This document shows, one piece after another, positions 54,636 to 64,000 of a stretch of DNA of 64,000 nt. Position 1 is the stretch's first letter. Every line of letters starts with the position of its first letter. This DNA comes from Pleurostoma richardsiae. Its lineage: Eukaryota > Ascomycota > Sordariomycetes > Calosphaeriales > Pleurostomataceae. The stretch is taken from assembly GCA_030052745.1 (NCBI GenBank), contig JANBVO010000054.1, positions 124,001 through 188,000 on the forward strand, read 5' to 3'. Both the position numbers and the translations under genes were made by a program. The notes beneath the pieces are model-generated. The model saw only the letters and a list, made by a program, of their open reading frames with translations. It was not told the DNA's origin and searched no databases.

Positions 54636-56921
54636 CCAGCGGGGCTCCGGCAGATTGCGGTTAGTTGGCGCCTAAGTGGCCCGCCCACAGGCCCTTGGCA
54701 GACCGATGTATCAACTCAACTTGTAGGGATAGGGAACAGGCGGACTGGTGGAGAGCCGTGGTTGGCGGGCGGACGGACCACGGCGTAATGCCTGACTGGG
54801 AAAGGGGCTCGTTCCCGGCAGTTCTGTAAACAGAGGGGGCCAAGGGAGCAATGCTGCAAGCCAGCGAGATATCTATCGTACCTGTATCGTAATCATTCGA
54901 CCATAATTCGTAACACAGATAAATTTGGCAGCGGATGCTCGGCGGTTGCGGACGCCTCAGTGTGTAGGGCAGAGTGGTGATGAGGTTCAAGAATGCGCTA
55001 ACTAGGCCAGAGACAATGGGAGTTGGCGCGGGAAGCTAAGACAATCCTCCGAAGTTACACTACGCCGTGTACCCGCTGGTACGGTACCTGATTCGACAGA
55101 GCCTCATGCAAGGATGTACTTCCGCGCCACAGGGACAGGCCAACTTAGCTACGGTACCTAGGTAGGTACCTAGGTACTCCGTACTGTACTCCGTACCTCT
55201 CCTTGCGGCCCGGGCGCCCTTGTTGGGATCAGGGGTCAAGCCACAGGCAGACAGACAGCCAGCCCTTTTCCTCTTTTTCTCGTTTTCTCCTGTTTTTTTC
55301 CTCTCCCAAGCAACCCAATCTGGCACTAACTGTGCTTGTTCCCGCAGGGTTACATCATGTTTGGGGCAGGTTACGTGCAACATCCATGTACCGGCCCAAC
55401 ATCTCGATAATCTCTTGGGACGGGAAACGTCAATTCCGACAACACAGACGATAAGCGGCGACGAACCACGACGAGCTACGGCAGCAACCTGAGCTTCAGT
55501 GGGTCTTGGCTAAGGTTTAGGCGCCAGGCGAGCATTCCAACTGCATCATCGTCCGTCGAATTGATTTGAGTATCGCTCGCGCTGATTGCATGTGATTTCT
55601 CGTACTGCGCTGCGCGACCCAAGGGCGGCATTCCGTTTTCGTCAACCCACCCGAATGAATCACCGTCTGGCCCCACGTCTCACCTCCCGCCCAACGACGT
55701 TAGCTGTCTACCTGTCAAAGTGTCTTGGGCGCCTCGTAGGTCAAAGTGAGGGCTGAAAGGGTAAGATTAGACGCGTTGTTGTGGCTAAAACATCATCAAA
55801 AGGTCGACAGGACGCAGACGCAGGGTCCTGCGAGGACACGAGGAGAGAGCGCACAGTCCTCGCCCAAGGGACTGCCCGCAATCTCAGATATCTCGGAGGA
55901 TTTGCGCAAGGAATTGGCGTCTAAGGCCGGCTCTTCCACGAGGCCCGATCGAGACAGAGGATCAAGGCACGGCGATCTTTCCAATAGTCTCGCTGAGCTT
56001 GGGCTCGGCTCCACGGCCCTGGACCTCCTGGCGGACATGGCAGCACTGGATGATGATCGCGCGCAGCGTCAGACTTCTCTCATCATCGAGATCTGTCTCT
56101 GCTTGCCGTCTCCACCGCCTTGTTCGGCTTCCGAAGCCGGCTATGCAAGTCTCCGGCACTACTGCCCTTGCAATCCTGGCTGTCATCTTTCGGGAGTCTT
56201 TGACAGGCGAGGATGAAAGCGGCCCAGGTGGTCCTCTCCTCCAGCCGCCGTAACACTGTCGTCACTGGCGACGGCAGGAGGGAAACGGCGTCTTCATTGC
56301 GATACGCGGCCTGGCGATGCAGGGACTGTCTTCAGATGCAAGGACAGGACGCCATCAACCTCGTACTCAAGCCGTCTGAGAGTCGAGACCGTGGGCATGT
56401 TCCACCCTACAAGTTGCCAAGTGGGCCACTCCGTCCTTGCCCAGCTGAAGGCAGCATATCAGTGCACGAGGGTGATCGACAGTCGAAAGAGCTCTATTCA
56501 TCCCTCCCCTCATTCCATGACGGGCACTGCACGGCGCTTCTCTGTGCCTTGCCCGGGGAGAGCGGATTCCTCCGGGGCTCCGCCATGACTGAAGCATCCA
56601 CTGTTGCATCCCACTCCTCCCCCAGCTGGGCCTGGGTGAGCGTCCATTATTCAAACCCTTGCACTCTGGCTAGCGCTGTGATAAACCTAGTATCTGTGGA
56701 ATTGATGATGGAGTACGCCTGAGCGCATCGTCACTGGCTAGCTGGCAGCTGCGCATTCCTACTCCCTATGCTACGCTCATCACAAGTGTTTACGCAGCTC
56801 ATTTTCACAGTCTGAGAATATATGCTGTATCTCTGGGGCCTCCGAACCTTGTGTCCTGGGTCGACAGCAAACGAGTTTGAACGAAGCGGCATCTTTGCAA
56901 CTTCATCTTTATCTCGCGACG
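54636..56921. other. 2.3-kb intergenic region with a doubtful open frame
   Basis: This region holds the elongase 3' end and the promoter of the hotdog gene. A GGTACC/CCTAGG-rich tract lies at 55150-55197. Between about 55780 and 56130 (plus) an open frame has a partly protein-like sequence (around SNSLAELGLGSTALDLLADM), but it lacks an ATG and convincing splice partners. I leave it uncalled. Confidence 0.4.
55150..55197. repeat. Palindromic GGTACCTAGGTA/ACTCCGTA repeat tract
   Basis: GGTACCTAG occurs twice, separated by GTA, and is followed by ACTCCGTA twice. The units are self-complementary or nearly so, so the tract can form cruciform-like structures. Related TACGGAGTAC strings lie at 51824 and elsewhere. 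Confidence 0.65.
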
Positions 56922-58077
56922 ATGTCGACCTACATCCTGGGAGCCATCAACGACAGCCGGGGTAGGACAGGCCGATATGGGCCTGCTGAGGATGGGCCTC
57001 TACCAGGCCTGCCTTCGCTCCAGATCAAAGGAGGTTTCCCTTCAACTGTTCTGAGTGTCCATGCAATCTGGATCACCTTGGTCGTGTTGTTTGTTGCCTT
57101 CAACCTCAAGAACCTGCCATTCATGTGGCATGTGAGTACCATTTGCTACAAGCTGCATGCACTGCGGCACCTGACTGACTGGCTTGCAGTTGCGGATCGT
57201 GAACGGCTTCCGCTTTGTTTGTCGCTCACAGCGGCCCAAGGTTCCGCTGAGACCGTCACATATCTTCCAGCCCATCATCACGACCTCCAGCGCCCAGTTG
57301 ATGGAGATCGACTTCAACATCCACAAGACCAATTCATCGTATTTCTCAGATGCCGACATTGCCCGGACACACCTTGTGTGCACTCTGTTCTCCCAGGGAA
57401 TCGAGCAGATGCGAGGTGGCTCTTCCGCTTACACGGGCTCCGCCAATCCCGTGTTTGGCCTCGCCTTGGGCGGTGTGTCGTGCAACTTTCGCCGCGAGGT
57501 GCGACCCTTCGAGCAATTCGAGATGTGGTCGCGCATACTCGCCTGGGACGAGAAATGGGTCTACATCGTAACGCACTTTGTCCGGAAGGACTCGGCCAAG
57601 CCCAAGGCCTACACTCTGTACCCGCAGCAAGGCCAGCAGCGCAAGGCAGAGGAGCAGCTAGGCTCTACGAGCGAGAGGCCTGCTTTTACAAGCGATGAGA
57701 AGCCAGGCTTCAAGGTCGAGAAAGACCTCTTCGCGACGACACTCAGCAAGTGTGTCTTCAAGTCGGGCAGGAAGACTGTCTCGCCTGACCACATGCTACG
57801 AATCGCGGGACTGCTTCCCGCGGAGGACTTATCCTCGACCCATGACGAGGACGAGAGACTGAGAGTGGCCGAGGAGGTCCAGAACGTGGAGGCCCAGCGG
57901 CAGAGGGGCCTGAAGATTGCTGCCCAGCTAGAGACGCAGAAGCAGCAGCAGGCCCTCGAGGAGGAGTTCAACGCCAGTGAGGAAGTCCTGGGCCGTCACA
58001 CCGACGGCAGCGGGATCGGCGGAGTCGTCAGCACGCTGCTACAGCTCGCACATGTCAAGAGCTCGCAGTTCTTGTGA
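56922..58077 (+). CDS. THEM6-like hotdog-fold thioesterase homologue, membrane anchored
   Basis: Two exons, 56922-57131 and 57190-58077, encode 365 residues. The N-terminus has a single hydrophobic segment (VLSVHAIWITLVVLFVAFNL). The middle, from about residue 70, is a 4HBT/THEM6-type hotdog domain: EIDFNIHKTNSSYFSDAD (the N-x-S-Y-x-x-x-x-D block), ALGGVSCNFRREVRPFEQFE and WDEKWVYIVTHFVRK. The C-terminal 120 residues are charged and helical with a Gln run (KQQQALEEEF). Animal THEM6 sits in the ER and affects membrane lipids; thioesterase activity has not been shown for most of the family, so the substrate is open. Confidence 0.88.
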
Positions 58078-59190
58078 TCGTCGTGCCATGCGGGCTCTGA
58101 GCGATTCATTCAACACGTGTACACATACATGATACTACGTACCCGCGATACCCCCGGGATAATAGATAATAGGGACAATAATCGTCGGACTATTCTGTAC
58201 AATAGGATCTGCATCACCGCGTACTCCCGTAGTCCCGTACTCCCTTGTGCTTTTCCGTCGAGAACCCTGATGTTTCACACGGTGCAGCGCTGCCGCTGAG
58301 AGAGATCGTGGGTATGATCTCCATCGAAGATTCCAAGGAGTTGGCGACCATACGTAACTCTCTCCGTTATCAACGCCCATAACAGGGAAACGGACACTCC
58401 TGGGCCCATTGATCGACGGCACTATTCGCTTTTACTGTAGTCTTGATCCCAGGCTCCCGGAAGCCCTTACACCCGTGAGATTAGCGCAGTTCAATGGAGT
58501 ATGTGCGCTACGGTAGTCCTGCATGCCCACGGCGCCATGGCTGCTGGCAGACCCACCACAAGGTCTCAGAGCCGCCAGCGCTTCAGCGCCCCTTAGCATC
58601 ACAGACTATCATAGCGCCGTGGGGGCTCCAGATGGGGAGAAATCCCGTTCATGTTCCCATTTCCCATCTTGGTACCGGTGGGGCGGCCCTCGGGGATCGA
58701 CATCGAAGTATAGAGGCTACTGCAGTCTAGGGCGGGCGCTCACCAGTCGTGCCCGCAGGCCCGGCTCTGCAGGACGCGAAAGGGCCTTGGGTTGTCGTGC
58801 CGGCCTCCCTCGCCAATGATTGCCTTGGTATTGGGTCCTCTCCATATGTCACAGAGGCGGTGACGTCGGAAGGGTGACAATGTTGGCAATTTACCGTGTC
58901 TCGGGGGCAGAGTCGCCGAGCCACCGTGCCGGGCCTCCCTCGAGACGGCGTCGGAGGGAGTCTTTACGTACTGAGGAGGACGTGGCCTGCCGTTCGCGAT
59001 GCTGTCTGTCTAATGTGGTATGATGAGTCCGGCCTTTCAAGGAAGAGCAAGTTAAACAAAGGCAGAGCGGGTTCCTATTCCTTCGGCCATGAAGCTTTAA
59101 CAAGAATTCCCGAGTTTCTTTGGAAGGGGAAAACAACAGGATCAACGGATCTACATACTCTCGCGCCCACCTCCAGCGTGCCACGCAGCC
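58078..59190. other. Intergenic region before the MFS transporter
   Basis: About 1.1 kb between two plus-strand genes. No TATA box, RNA gene or coding region can be supported. Confidence 0.5.
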
Positions 59191-61483
59191 ATGCGGCACT
59201 TCCCACTCGACAGCCACGGGCCTCCCCGGTATGTGGCAGGCCGGTCGAGACATGCCCGGGGCGACTCTGATTCACAGGCGTCCACCCGGCAGCTCACCCG
59301 GGCGCTGGGCGAGGGCAGCAACAACTTCTCGACCGAGTCCTTCAGCCGCGCGAGGAGCATCGCCGAGGAGACCCTCGTGGAGTGGTCGCCTGAAGAACCT
59401 TCGCCGCAGCTGCCGCCGCTTCAGCGCGAGGAGAGGAGCTTCGACCGAAATGCCGGCAGCATGATGGAGGACGTCTTCGTCTCGCTGGGCTATCTCGGCC
59501 CCCAGCCAGCGCACTCGTCGCTCGGACGCCCTACCTCTCACATACCGCGCGCGCCCACCCCCGTTACGTGAGCACCTCACTCTCTCACCAGTGCTAATCG
59601 TGCTGCCTTGATGATGCCTCGCTGACCGCAAAACAGCGACCAGCGGCATCCCGGCAAGCCGGACGCCAAGATCAGCAGGACGACGGTGCAATTCGACCCG
59701 GAGCTGCGCGAGGTGGACGAGGAGCCGCCCTCGGACGAGTCCCGGCGCTCATCGACGGCCGACAAGGAGGAAGAGGGCTTCCTAAGTGGGTGGCCGCTCA
59801 CCCTGCTTGTCGTGGGCCTCTGCCTCGCAGTTTTCCTGATCTCTATTGACCGCACCATCATCACAACCGTGAGTGTACCTGCCTTTTTCTTAGACCTCCT
59901 CATGTAGCAGGGAAAACCAACTAACAGTAACCCCCAAGGCAATCCCATACATCACAGCAGAGTTCCACTCGACGCCAGACCTCGGGTGGTACGGCTCTGC
60001 GTATCTGCTGACGGCATGCGCCTTCCAGCCCCTGTTCGGCCGCGTCTTCACGCTCTTCTCTATCAAGTGGTCGTACCTCTTCTCCCTGTCCATGTTCGAG
60101 CTCGGATCGCTGGTATGCGCCGTGGCTCCTAACTCACCCGCCCTGATTGTCGGGCGTGCCATCGCGGGATTCGGGAGCGCGGGAATCCTAACGGGCTCGT
60201 TTGTCGTCGTGGCCACTGCGGTGCCGCTGAGATTGCGGCCGATCTACACGGCAGGCGTGGGCTTGATGTAAGTAGCTACATGCCTTTCCGGAATGTGTAT
60301 GAGAGTCACTACTAACACCAGACAGGTTTGGAGTAGGGGCTACAGCTGGACCGTTACTAGGAGGAGTCTTCACAGATCTTGTGGCACGTACACCTTTTGC
60401 CCCCTTTTCACGTCCTCGGCCACCATGCTAATCGGCTGCCTACAGACCTGGAGGTGGTGCTTCTACATCAACCTGCCCGTCGGCGCCGCAACCGTCGCGG
60501 CCGTCTTCTTCTTCTTCCGCCCCAAGCCGCACCGGCACGGGGACCGGCGCTTCATCGACCGCGCCTGCGACCTGGACCTGCTCGGCAACGCGATCCTGAT
60601 CGGCGCCGCCGTCATGCTGTTCCTGGCCCTCGAGTACACCACCACGGGCCACGCCTGGACCAGCGCGCTGGTGCTCGGCCTGCTCTGCGGGGCCGGGTGC
60701 ACGGCGCTGGCCTTCGTGGCCTGGCAGTGGTGGAAGCAGGACGGCGCGCTGATCCCGCCGGCCATCGCGACGCAGCGCACGGTGGCGGCGTCGTGCGGGC
60801 AGGCCTTCGCCACGTACGGCGCGCTGCTGATCCTGACGTACTTCCTGCCCATCTGGTTCCAGGCGATCCGCGGCGCCTCGGCGGTGGGCTCCGGCGTGGA
60901 CATGATCCCCTACTTCGTCGTCAACGCGGCCTTCTCGCTGCTGGCGGGCGTCTTCGTCTCGGCGGTGGGCTACTACGCCGCGCCGGCGGTGGTGGGCAGC
61001 GCGATCGGCACGGCCGGGTGCGGCCTGCTGACGCTGCTGGGCACGGGCACTACGCGGGCGCAGTGGGCCGGCTTCGAGGTCGTGGCGGCGGCGGGCTTCG
61101 GGCTGGCCATCCAGCAGGGCTTCACGGCCGTGCAGACCGTGCTGGACCCGGCGGACGTGCCGGTCGGCACCGCGGCGGTGGTGGCGTCGCAGTCGCTGGG
61201 CGGGGCGGTGTTCCTCTCGGTGGGCAACAGCGTCTTCCAGAACCAGCTGATCAAGGCCTCGCGCGACAAAGTTCTACCCGGGGTGGACATCCAGGCCGTC
61301 ATCAACGCGGGCGCCGCGTCCTTCAGGGACCTGGTACCCGCGGACCAGCTGCCCGCGCTGCTGGAGGCGTATAACAGGGCGCTGCAGATCACGCTGACGG
61401 TGGCAATCCCGCTGGGTGGGCTGGCGTTCGTAGCGTGCTGCTTTATGGAGTGGAAGTCGGTTAAGGTGAAGAAGAATGCGTAG
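59191..61483 (+). CDS. MFS drug:H+ antiporter, 14-TM DHA2 type
   Basis: This is a plasma-membrane efflux pump of the type used for toxins, fungicides or own metabolites. Five exons, 59191-59567, 59637-59868, 59939-60267, 60326-60383 and 60446-61483, give 677 residues. A long cytosolic N-terminus of about 180 residues, rich in Ser, Pro and acidic residues, precedes TM1. Family motifs follow: LISIDRTIITTAIPYIT (DHA2 motif D1), GSAYLLTACAFQPLFGRVF, and motif C across the fourth exon, GATAGPLLGGVFTDLVTWRW. The second half holds about eight more helices. The fourth intron appears to start with GC rather than GT (60384-60445); a GT three bases earlier would delete the valine of the conserved TDLVTWRW. 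Confidence 0.92.
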
Positions 61484-61934
61484 GGTTGGGGAGGAGAGAT
61501 GGAGGTTTCATGGGATAGGTGGCAGCATTTGCGAATTGGGATAAGAAGCATGATATAGGAACACCCATAATAGGATAGTTAGATTCGTAGTAGTAGCTAT
61601 GATGAGGATAATCACGAGTACAGTCAATATCATGCTCAGAAGTGACCTGAATATAACCTTCACTCCTGATTCAACTTGGAGAACATGGTGGGTAATAAGA
61701 ATCCCCGATTCCAGCGTGGTACCAGTCATCTCATAGCTGAGCTCGAGTGTTCAGTTTTTTAACTTCTTTATAGATGGTTGTATTAATGGCATTAATGGGT
61801 ATAATATCAACTATGCACAAGTCGCTTGTCCTACGAAATGACGCTCGCCGAACGAGACGCCATCACCAATCCCCAACACCTTGAGAAAGACAGTCCTGCA
61901 CCAGTACACAGGAATAAACCTCGTACGCCTTGCC
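61484..61934. other. Convergent intergenic region, AT-rich
   Basis: About 450 bases, richer in A and T than the surroundings, between the transporter stop and the secreted-protein stop. It holds the two 3' UTRs. Confidence 0.5.
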
Positions 61935-62054
61935 CTAGGTGGTCTGCGTCCCGTTGACGTTCACTGGGTTGCAAACACTGATCCCAACACAGTCCTCGAC
62001 AATATTAGGGCTGATAGTCGGGCTGATGTCGAGTAGAGTTAAGCCGTCGTCGTC

Positions 62055-62087
<33 letters not shown>

Positions 62088-62309
62088 GCTGCTGGTCGTG
62101 GTGGTGTCCGTTGTATTCGTCGCCGCTGTTTGGGTGGTCTGGTCACCGTCGACGTTGACGGGGTTGCAGACAGCCACTCCGACGCACTCCTCAGTGATGG
62201 TAGGGCTGATAGTCGGACTGATCTCGATGAGGGCCCTCTTGGGCTTGACTGGGTGGCTGAGCACCAGGCCCAAGGCGGCGCTCAGCAGGAGGACAAGCGA
62301 GCGGTGCAT
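61935..62309 (-). CDS. Small secreted protein with a duplicated two-cysteine module
   Basis: This is a single exon of 124 residues that I cannot place in a known family. A signal peptide is clear (MHRSLVLLLSAALGLVLS, then HPVKPKR, whose Lys-Arg could be a Kex2 processing site). Two modules of 33 residues follow, at 27-59 and 92-124, identical at 24 positions. Each has the core ISPTISP, then an acidic pair, a cysteine, VG, a second cysteine five residues on, and NPVNV. They are joined by a Thr-rich segment and 13 consecutive serines, which on DNA is an AGC/GCT microsatellite at about 62055-62093. The product would be a small, acidic, disordered-linker protein with four cysteines. A TATAA-like string lies near 62477. 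Roles as effector, surface protein or peptide precursor are all guesses. Confidence 0.85.
62055..62093. repeat. GCT/AGC microsatellite inside the secreted-protein gene
   Basis: A run of GCT (read plus; AGC on the coding strand) with one ACT interruption encodes the serine linker. Its length is likely to vary between strains, as in other coding trinucleotide repeats. Confidence 0.75.
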
Positions 62310-63524
62310 GGCTGTTCAGTGGCTGGGAGCCGTGGCAGCTCTTTCTGCGTTCGAGCGAAAGAATGTGGGCAAGACGCCAGATAGGAAAGGATCGACACGA
62401 GGAGGGATGACAGCTTTCGTAGAGGGTGGACGGGGCACCGGATACGACGGAAGCAGAAAGGAGCGTGCGAGTTGGATTATATCATGAGGAATGCGCAACG
62501 GCCAGCATTGACAGTGGTCTCGGAGCCAGTTCCGGGAGCAAGGAGAGGCTAGAAGCCAGAGTCGAGAATCGAGAAAGCGCAAGGAGATCAATAGTCCTAC
62601 GTCAGGGGTTGTTGAGATACTTAAACTAGTTGCACACGGACAACAGGAGACAACAATCAGCAGCGGCATTCGCGCCGCGTCGCAGAGGCATGGATTGTCA
62701 TGCTAACCGGTCCGAGAAGGTGGACGCCCTCATACAAAATCTGGGACGCATCTACCGGGACTGGGCAGGATCTGTGCGTATGCAGGCGATCTGCCGGTAC
62801 CATTGAATCGGAGGACGCCCACAATCTTCCTAATCGGGGATGCGTGATGCGGATCGTGGTGGATGTCTCACATAGCAACTGCATAGCCTGCATTAGCTCG
62901 ACCGGCGGATCTCCCACCCAGATCCATCATCCCGGTCAGGCTAGTGGGCGATCAGCCTCCTCCAACGTCTCTCCTTGGCTCCGTCGTCCCAGCTCGTTCT
63001 CTAATCTGCCAAGTCTGTCCTGGTCCCATCCCTTTAGTGCGCCGTGCTAGCTCTCCTCCGCCCCTTGCTGCAGCGAAATGTCTGCGTCAGTCGTGCTGGA
63101 TCACATGCAGGTGTCTGTGTGTATGCAGGCAAGCATGCCAGACTGGTGCGTCTCTAGCTGAATGCAACGTCCAAAACGGGCAATGCCGATCGCTGCGACA
63201 TGTCTAATGACTGCGTCCGACTATCGAGTCTACGCCCCCAGAGTCCCATATGCGGTCTTCCAAGTAACCTGGTTGGTGGCAGGCATGTTGCGTAATGGCC
63301 GGAAACAACGGCCGTCCGTCTTGTTTCCGTCCTTGTAGGCCTCTGGGACCCCTGGGCTATGTGTGCCACGGAGGCATCGAATAGGATAGACGCCGATTCC
63401 GACGGCTGACAATATCAATTCCCTCCTCTGGAGATACCCAGGGCTCCATTTAACGGTTGATCACGGCTGCCATTGTCTCTCAAGGCCGAGTTGCTGTCAG
63501 AATACGGTTTGCCAGACAGACATC
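62310..63524. promoter_or_regulatory. Divergent promoter region between secreted protein and CYP52-like P450
   Basis: 1.2 kb separates these two divergent starts. I see no coding region in it. The spacing allows independent promoters. Confidence 0.5.
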
Positions 63525-64000
63525 ATGTTGTCCCTCTCAAAGACCTTCCTTGCTCTTTGCTTGTCTTTCATTGTCTACAAGGTCATCGCATCACGCATCA
63601 AGAAGAGGCAGCAGAATGCCAAGGCGGCAGCTCTGGGGTGTCTCTCCCCGCCGGTCTTGCGCAGCAAGAACTGGCTGGGCAACTCGCTGCTCAAGGAGTC
63701 TCTGAAGGCTACCAAGGAGGACCGAGGGCCTCAGTTCATCAGGGACACCATGGACTCCATATCGCCTTCATGTCACACTGTCAAGGTCCCTATTCTCGAC
63801 TACGAGCTCATCGTCACTCGTGACCCTGAGAACGTGAGGGTACTCTTCAGCAGCGCGGACTTCGATATCAGCTACACCAGAGAGGCCTCGTGGATGCCGC
63901 TCCTGGGGAGAGGCATCTTCACCAGCCGCGGAGATGTCTGGAAGCACAGCCGGGCTCTGCTGCGTCCCCAGTTCGCAAAGGACATGATCAGCGACCTCGA
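63525..64000 (+). CDS. Cytochrome P450, CYP52-like, 5' part, runs off the right edge
   Basis: The visible 158 residues start MLSLSKTFLALCLSF, a single membrane anchor followed by a basic stretch (SRIKKRQQ). Then come CLSPPVLRSKNWLG, VKVPILDYELIVTRDPENV and the diagnostic block GRGIFTSRGDVWKHSRALL with RPQF, which is the B-C helix region of CYP52-type alkane and fatty-acid omega-hydroxylases. There is no intron in this part. The heme-binding cysteine and the substrate-recognition sites are outside the window, so the exact family is open. Confidence 0.9.
   Translation, partial: MLSLSKTFLALCLSFIVYKVIASRIKKRQQNAKAAALGCLSPPVLRSKNWLGNSLLKESLKATKEDRGPQFIRDTMDSISPSCHTVKVPILDYELIVTRDPENVRVLFSSADFDISYTREASWMPLLGRGIFTSRGDVWKHSRALLRPQFAKDMISDL

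Noticed and set aside
55476-55676. 66-codon minus-strand frame in the gap after the elongase
   Set aside because: It is short, no splice-linked exon extends it, and no domain is recognisable.
61935-62309. Secreted repeat protein as a dikaritin (ustiloxin-type) RiPP precursor
   Set aside because: Only one Lys-Arg site is present, the modules lack the expected short tyrosine-containing cores, and no UstYa-type gene is visible.

Overview
This window is fungal nuclear DNA, almost certainly from a filamentous ascomycete (Pezizomycotina), and most likely a Sordariomycete. The evidence is short introns (about 45-90 bases) with GTRNGT donors and CTRAC-type branch points, GC-rich third codon positions, pyrimidine-rich leaders before start codons, and lineage-typical families such as a Zn(II)2Cys6 regulator, an RCR protein and DHA2-type MFS. 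The class is an inference from style, not from a search. Genes lie on both strands with no operons. I found no rRNA, tRNA, CRISPR array or recognisable transposon.

Layout. 1-6.8 kb: the 5' part of a cytosolic-type acetyl-CoA acetyltransferase (minus), the spliceosomal GTPase Snu114 (plus) and the Fe-S assembly factor Cia2 (minus). 6.8-13 kb: a gene-poor stretch of 6.1 kb leading to a 912-residue Zn(II)2Cys6 regulator (plus). 17.4-22.5 kb: a chromate transporter (plus), a two-pass mitochondrial-type membrane protein (minus) and a small thioredoxin-fold protein (minus). 22.5-28 kb: a Prm10/ThrE-like membrane protein and a 2-oxoglutarate/Fe(II) oxygenase (both minus). 28-34.8 kb: FRG1-like (plus), WDR89-like (minus), the ERAD factor Hrd3/Sel1L (plus) and Sfr1/Mei5-like recombination mediator (plus). 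35.8-42 kb: an RCR-family protein (plus), an uncharacterised conserved nuclear-type protein (minus) and alanyl-tRNA synthetase (plus). 42-48 kb: an NDUFAF7-like methyltransferase (minus), an Mcy1-like cysteine synthase (plus) and TFIIS (minus). 48-55 kb: an F-box protein (plus), a P450 (minus) and a fatty-acid elongase (plus). 56.9-64 kb: a THEM6-like hotdog protein (plus), a 14-TM MFS transporter (plus), a small secreted protein with a duplicated two-cysteine module (minus), and the 5' part of a CYP52-like P450 (plus, runs off the end).

Most genes are conserved housekeeping genes: splicing, transcription elongation, translation, ERAD, Fe-S assembly, complex I assembly, recombination and lipid synthesis. 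The accessory-looking part is 59-64 kb, where a drug-efflux-type transporter, a secreted duplicated peptide and a fatty-acid-hydroxylase-like P450 lie together. There is no synthase-type backbone gene in view, so a metabolite cluster cannot be claimed.

The most unusual observations are: (i) alanyl-tRNA synthetase has an upstream in-frame ATG opening a mitochondrial-presequence-like extension, and a 97-codon open tail in the same frame directly after its TAG; (ii) the small secreted protein is built from two near-identical modules joined by a serine run; (iii) TFIIS ends in a terminal exon of only two codons plus stop, after an intron that can be retained in frame; and (iv) the MFS transporter probably uses a GC-AG intron. 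Exon limits below were placed by reading splice signals and protein continuity by eye; none is supported by transcript data.
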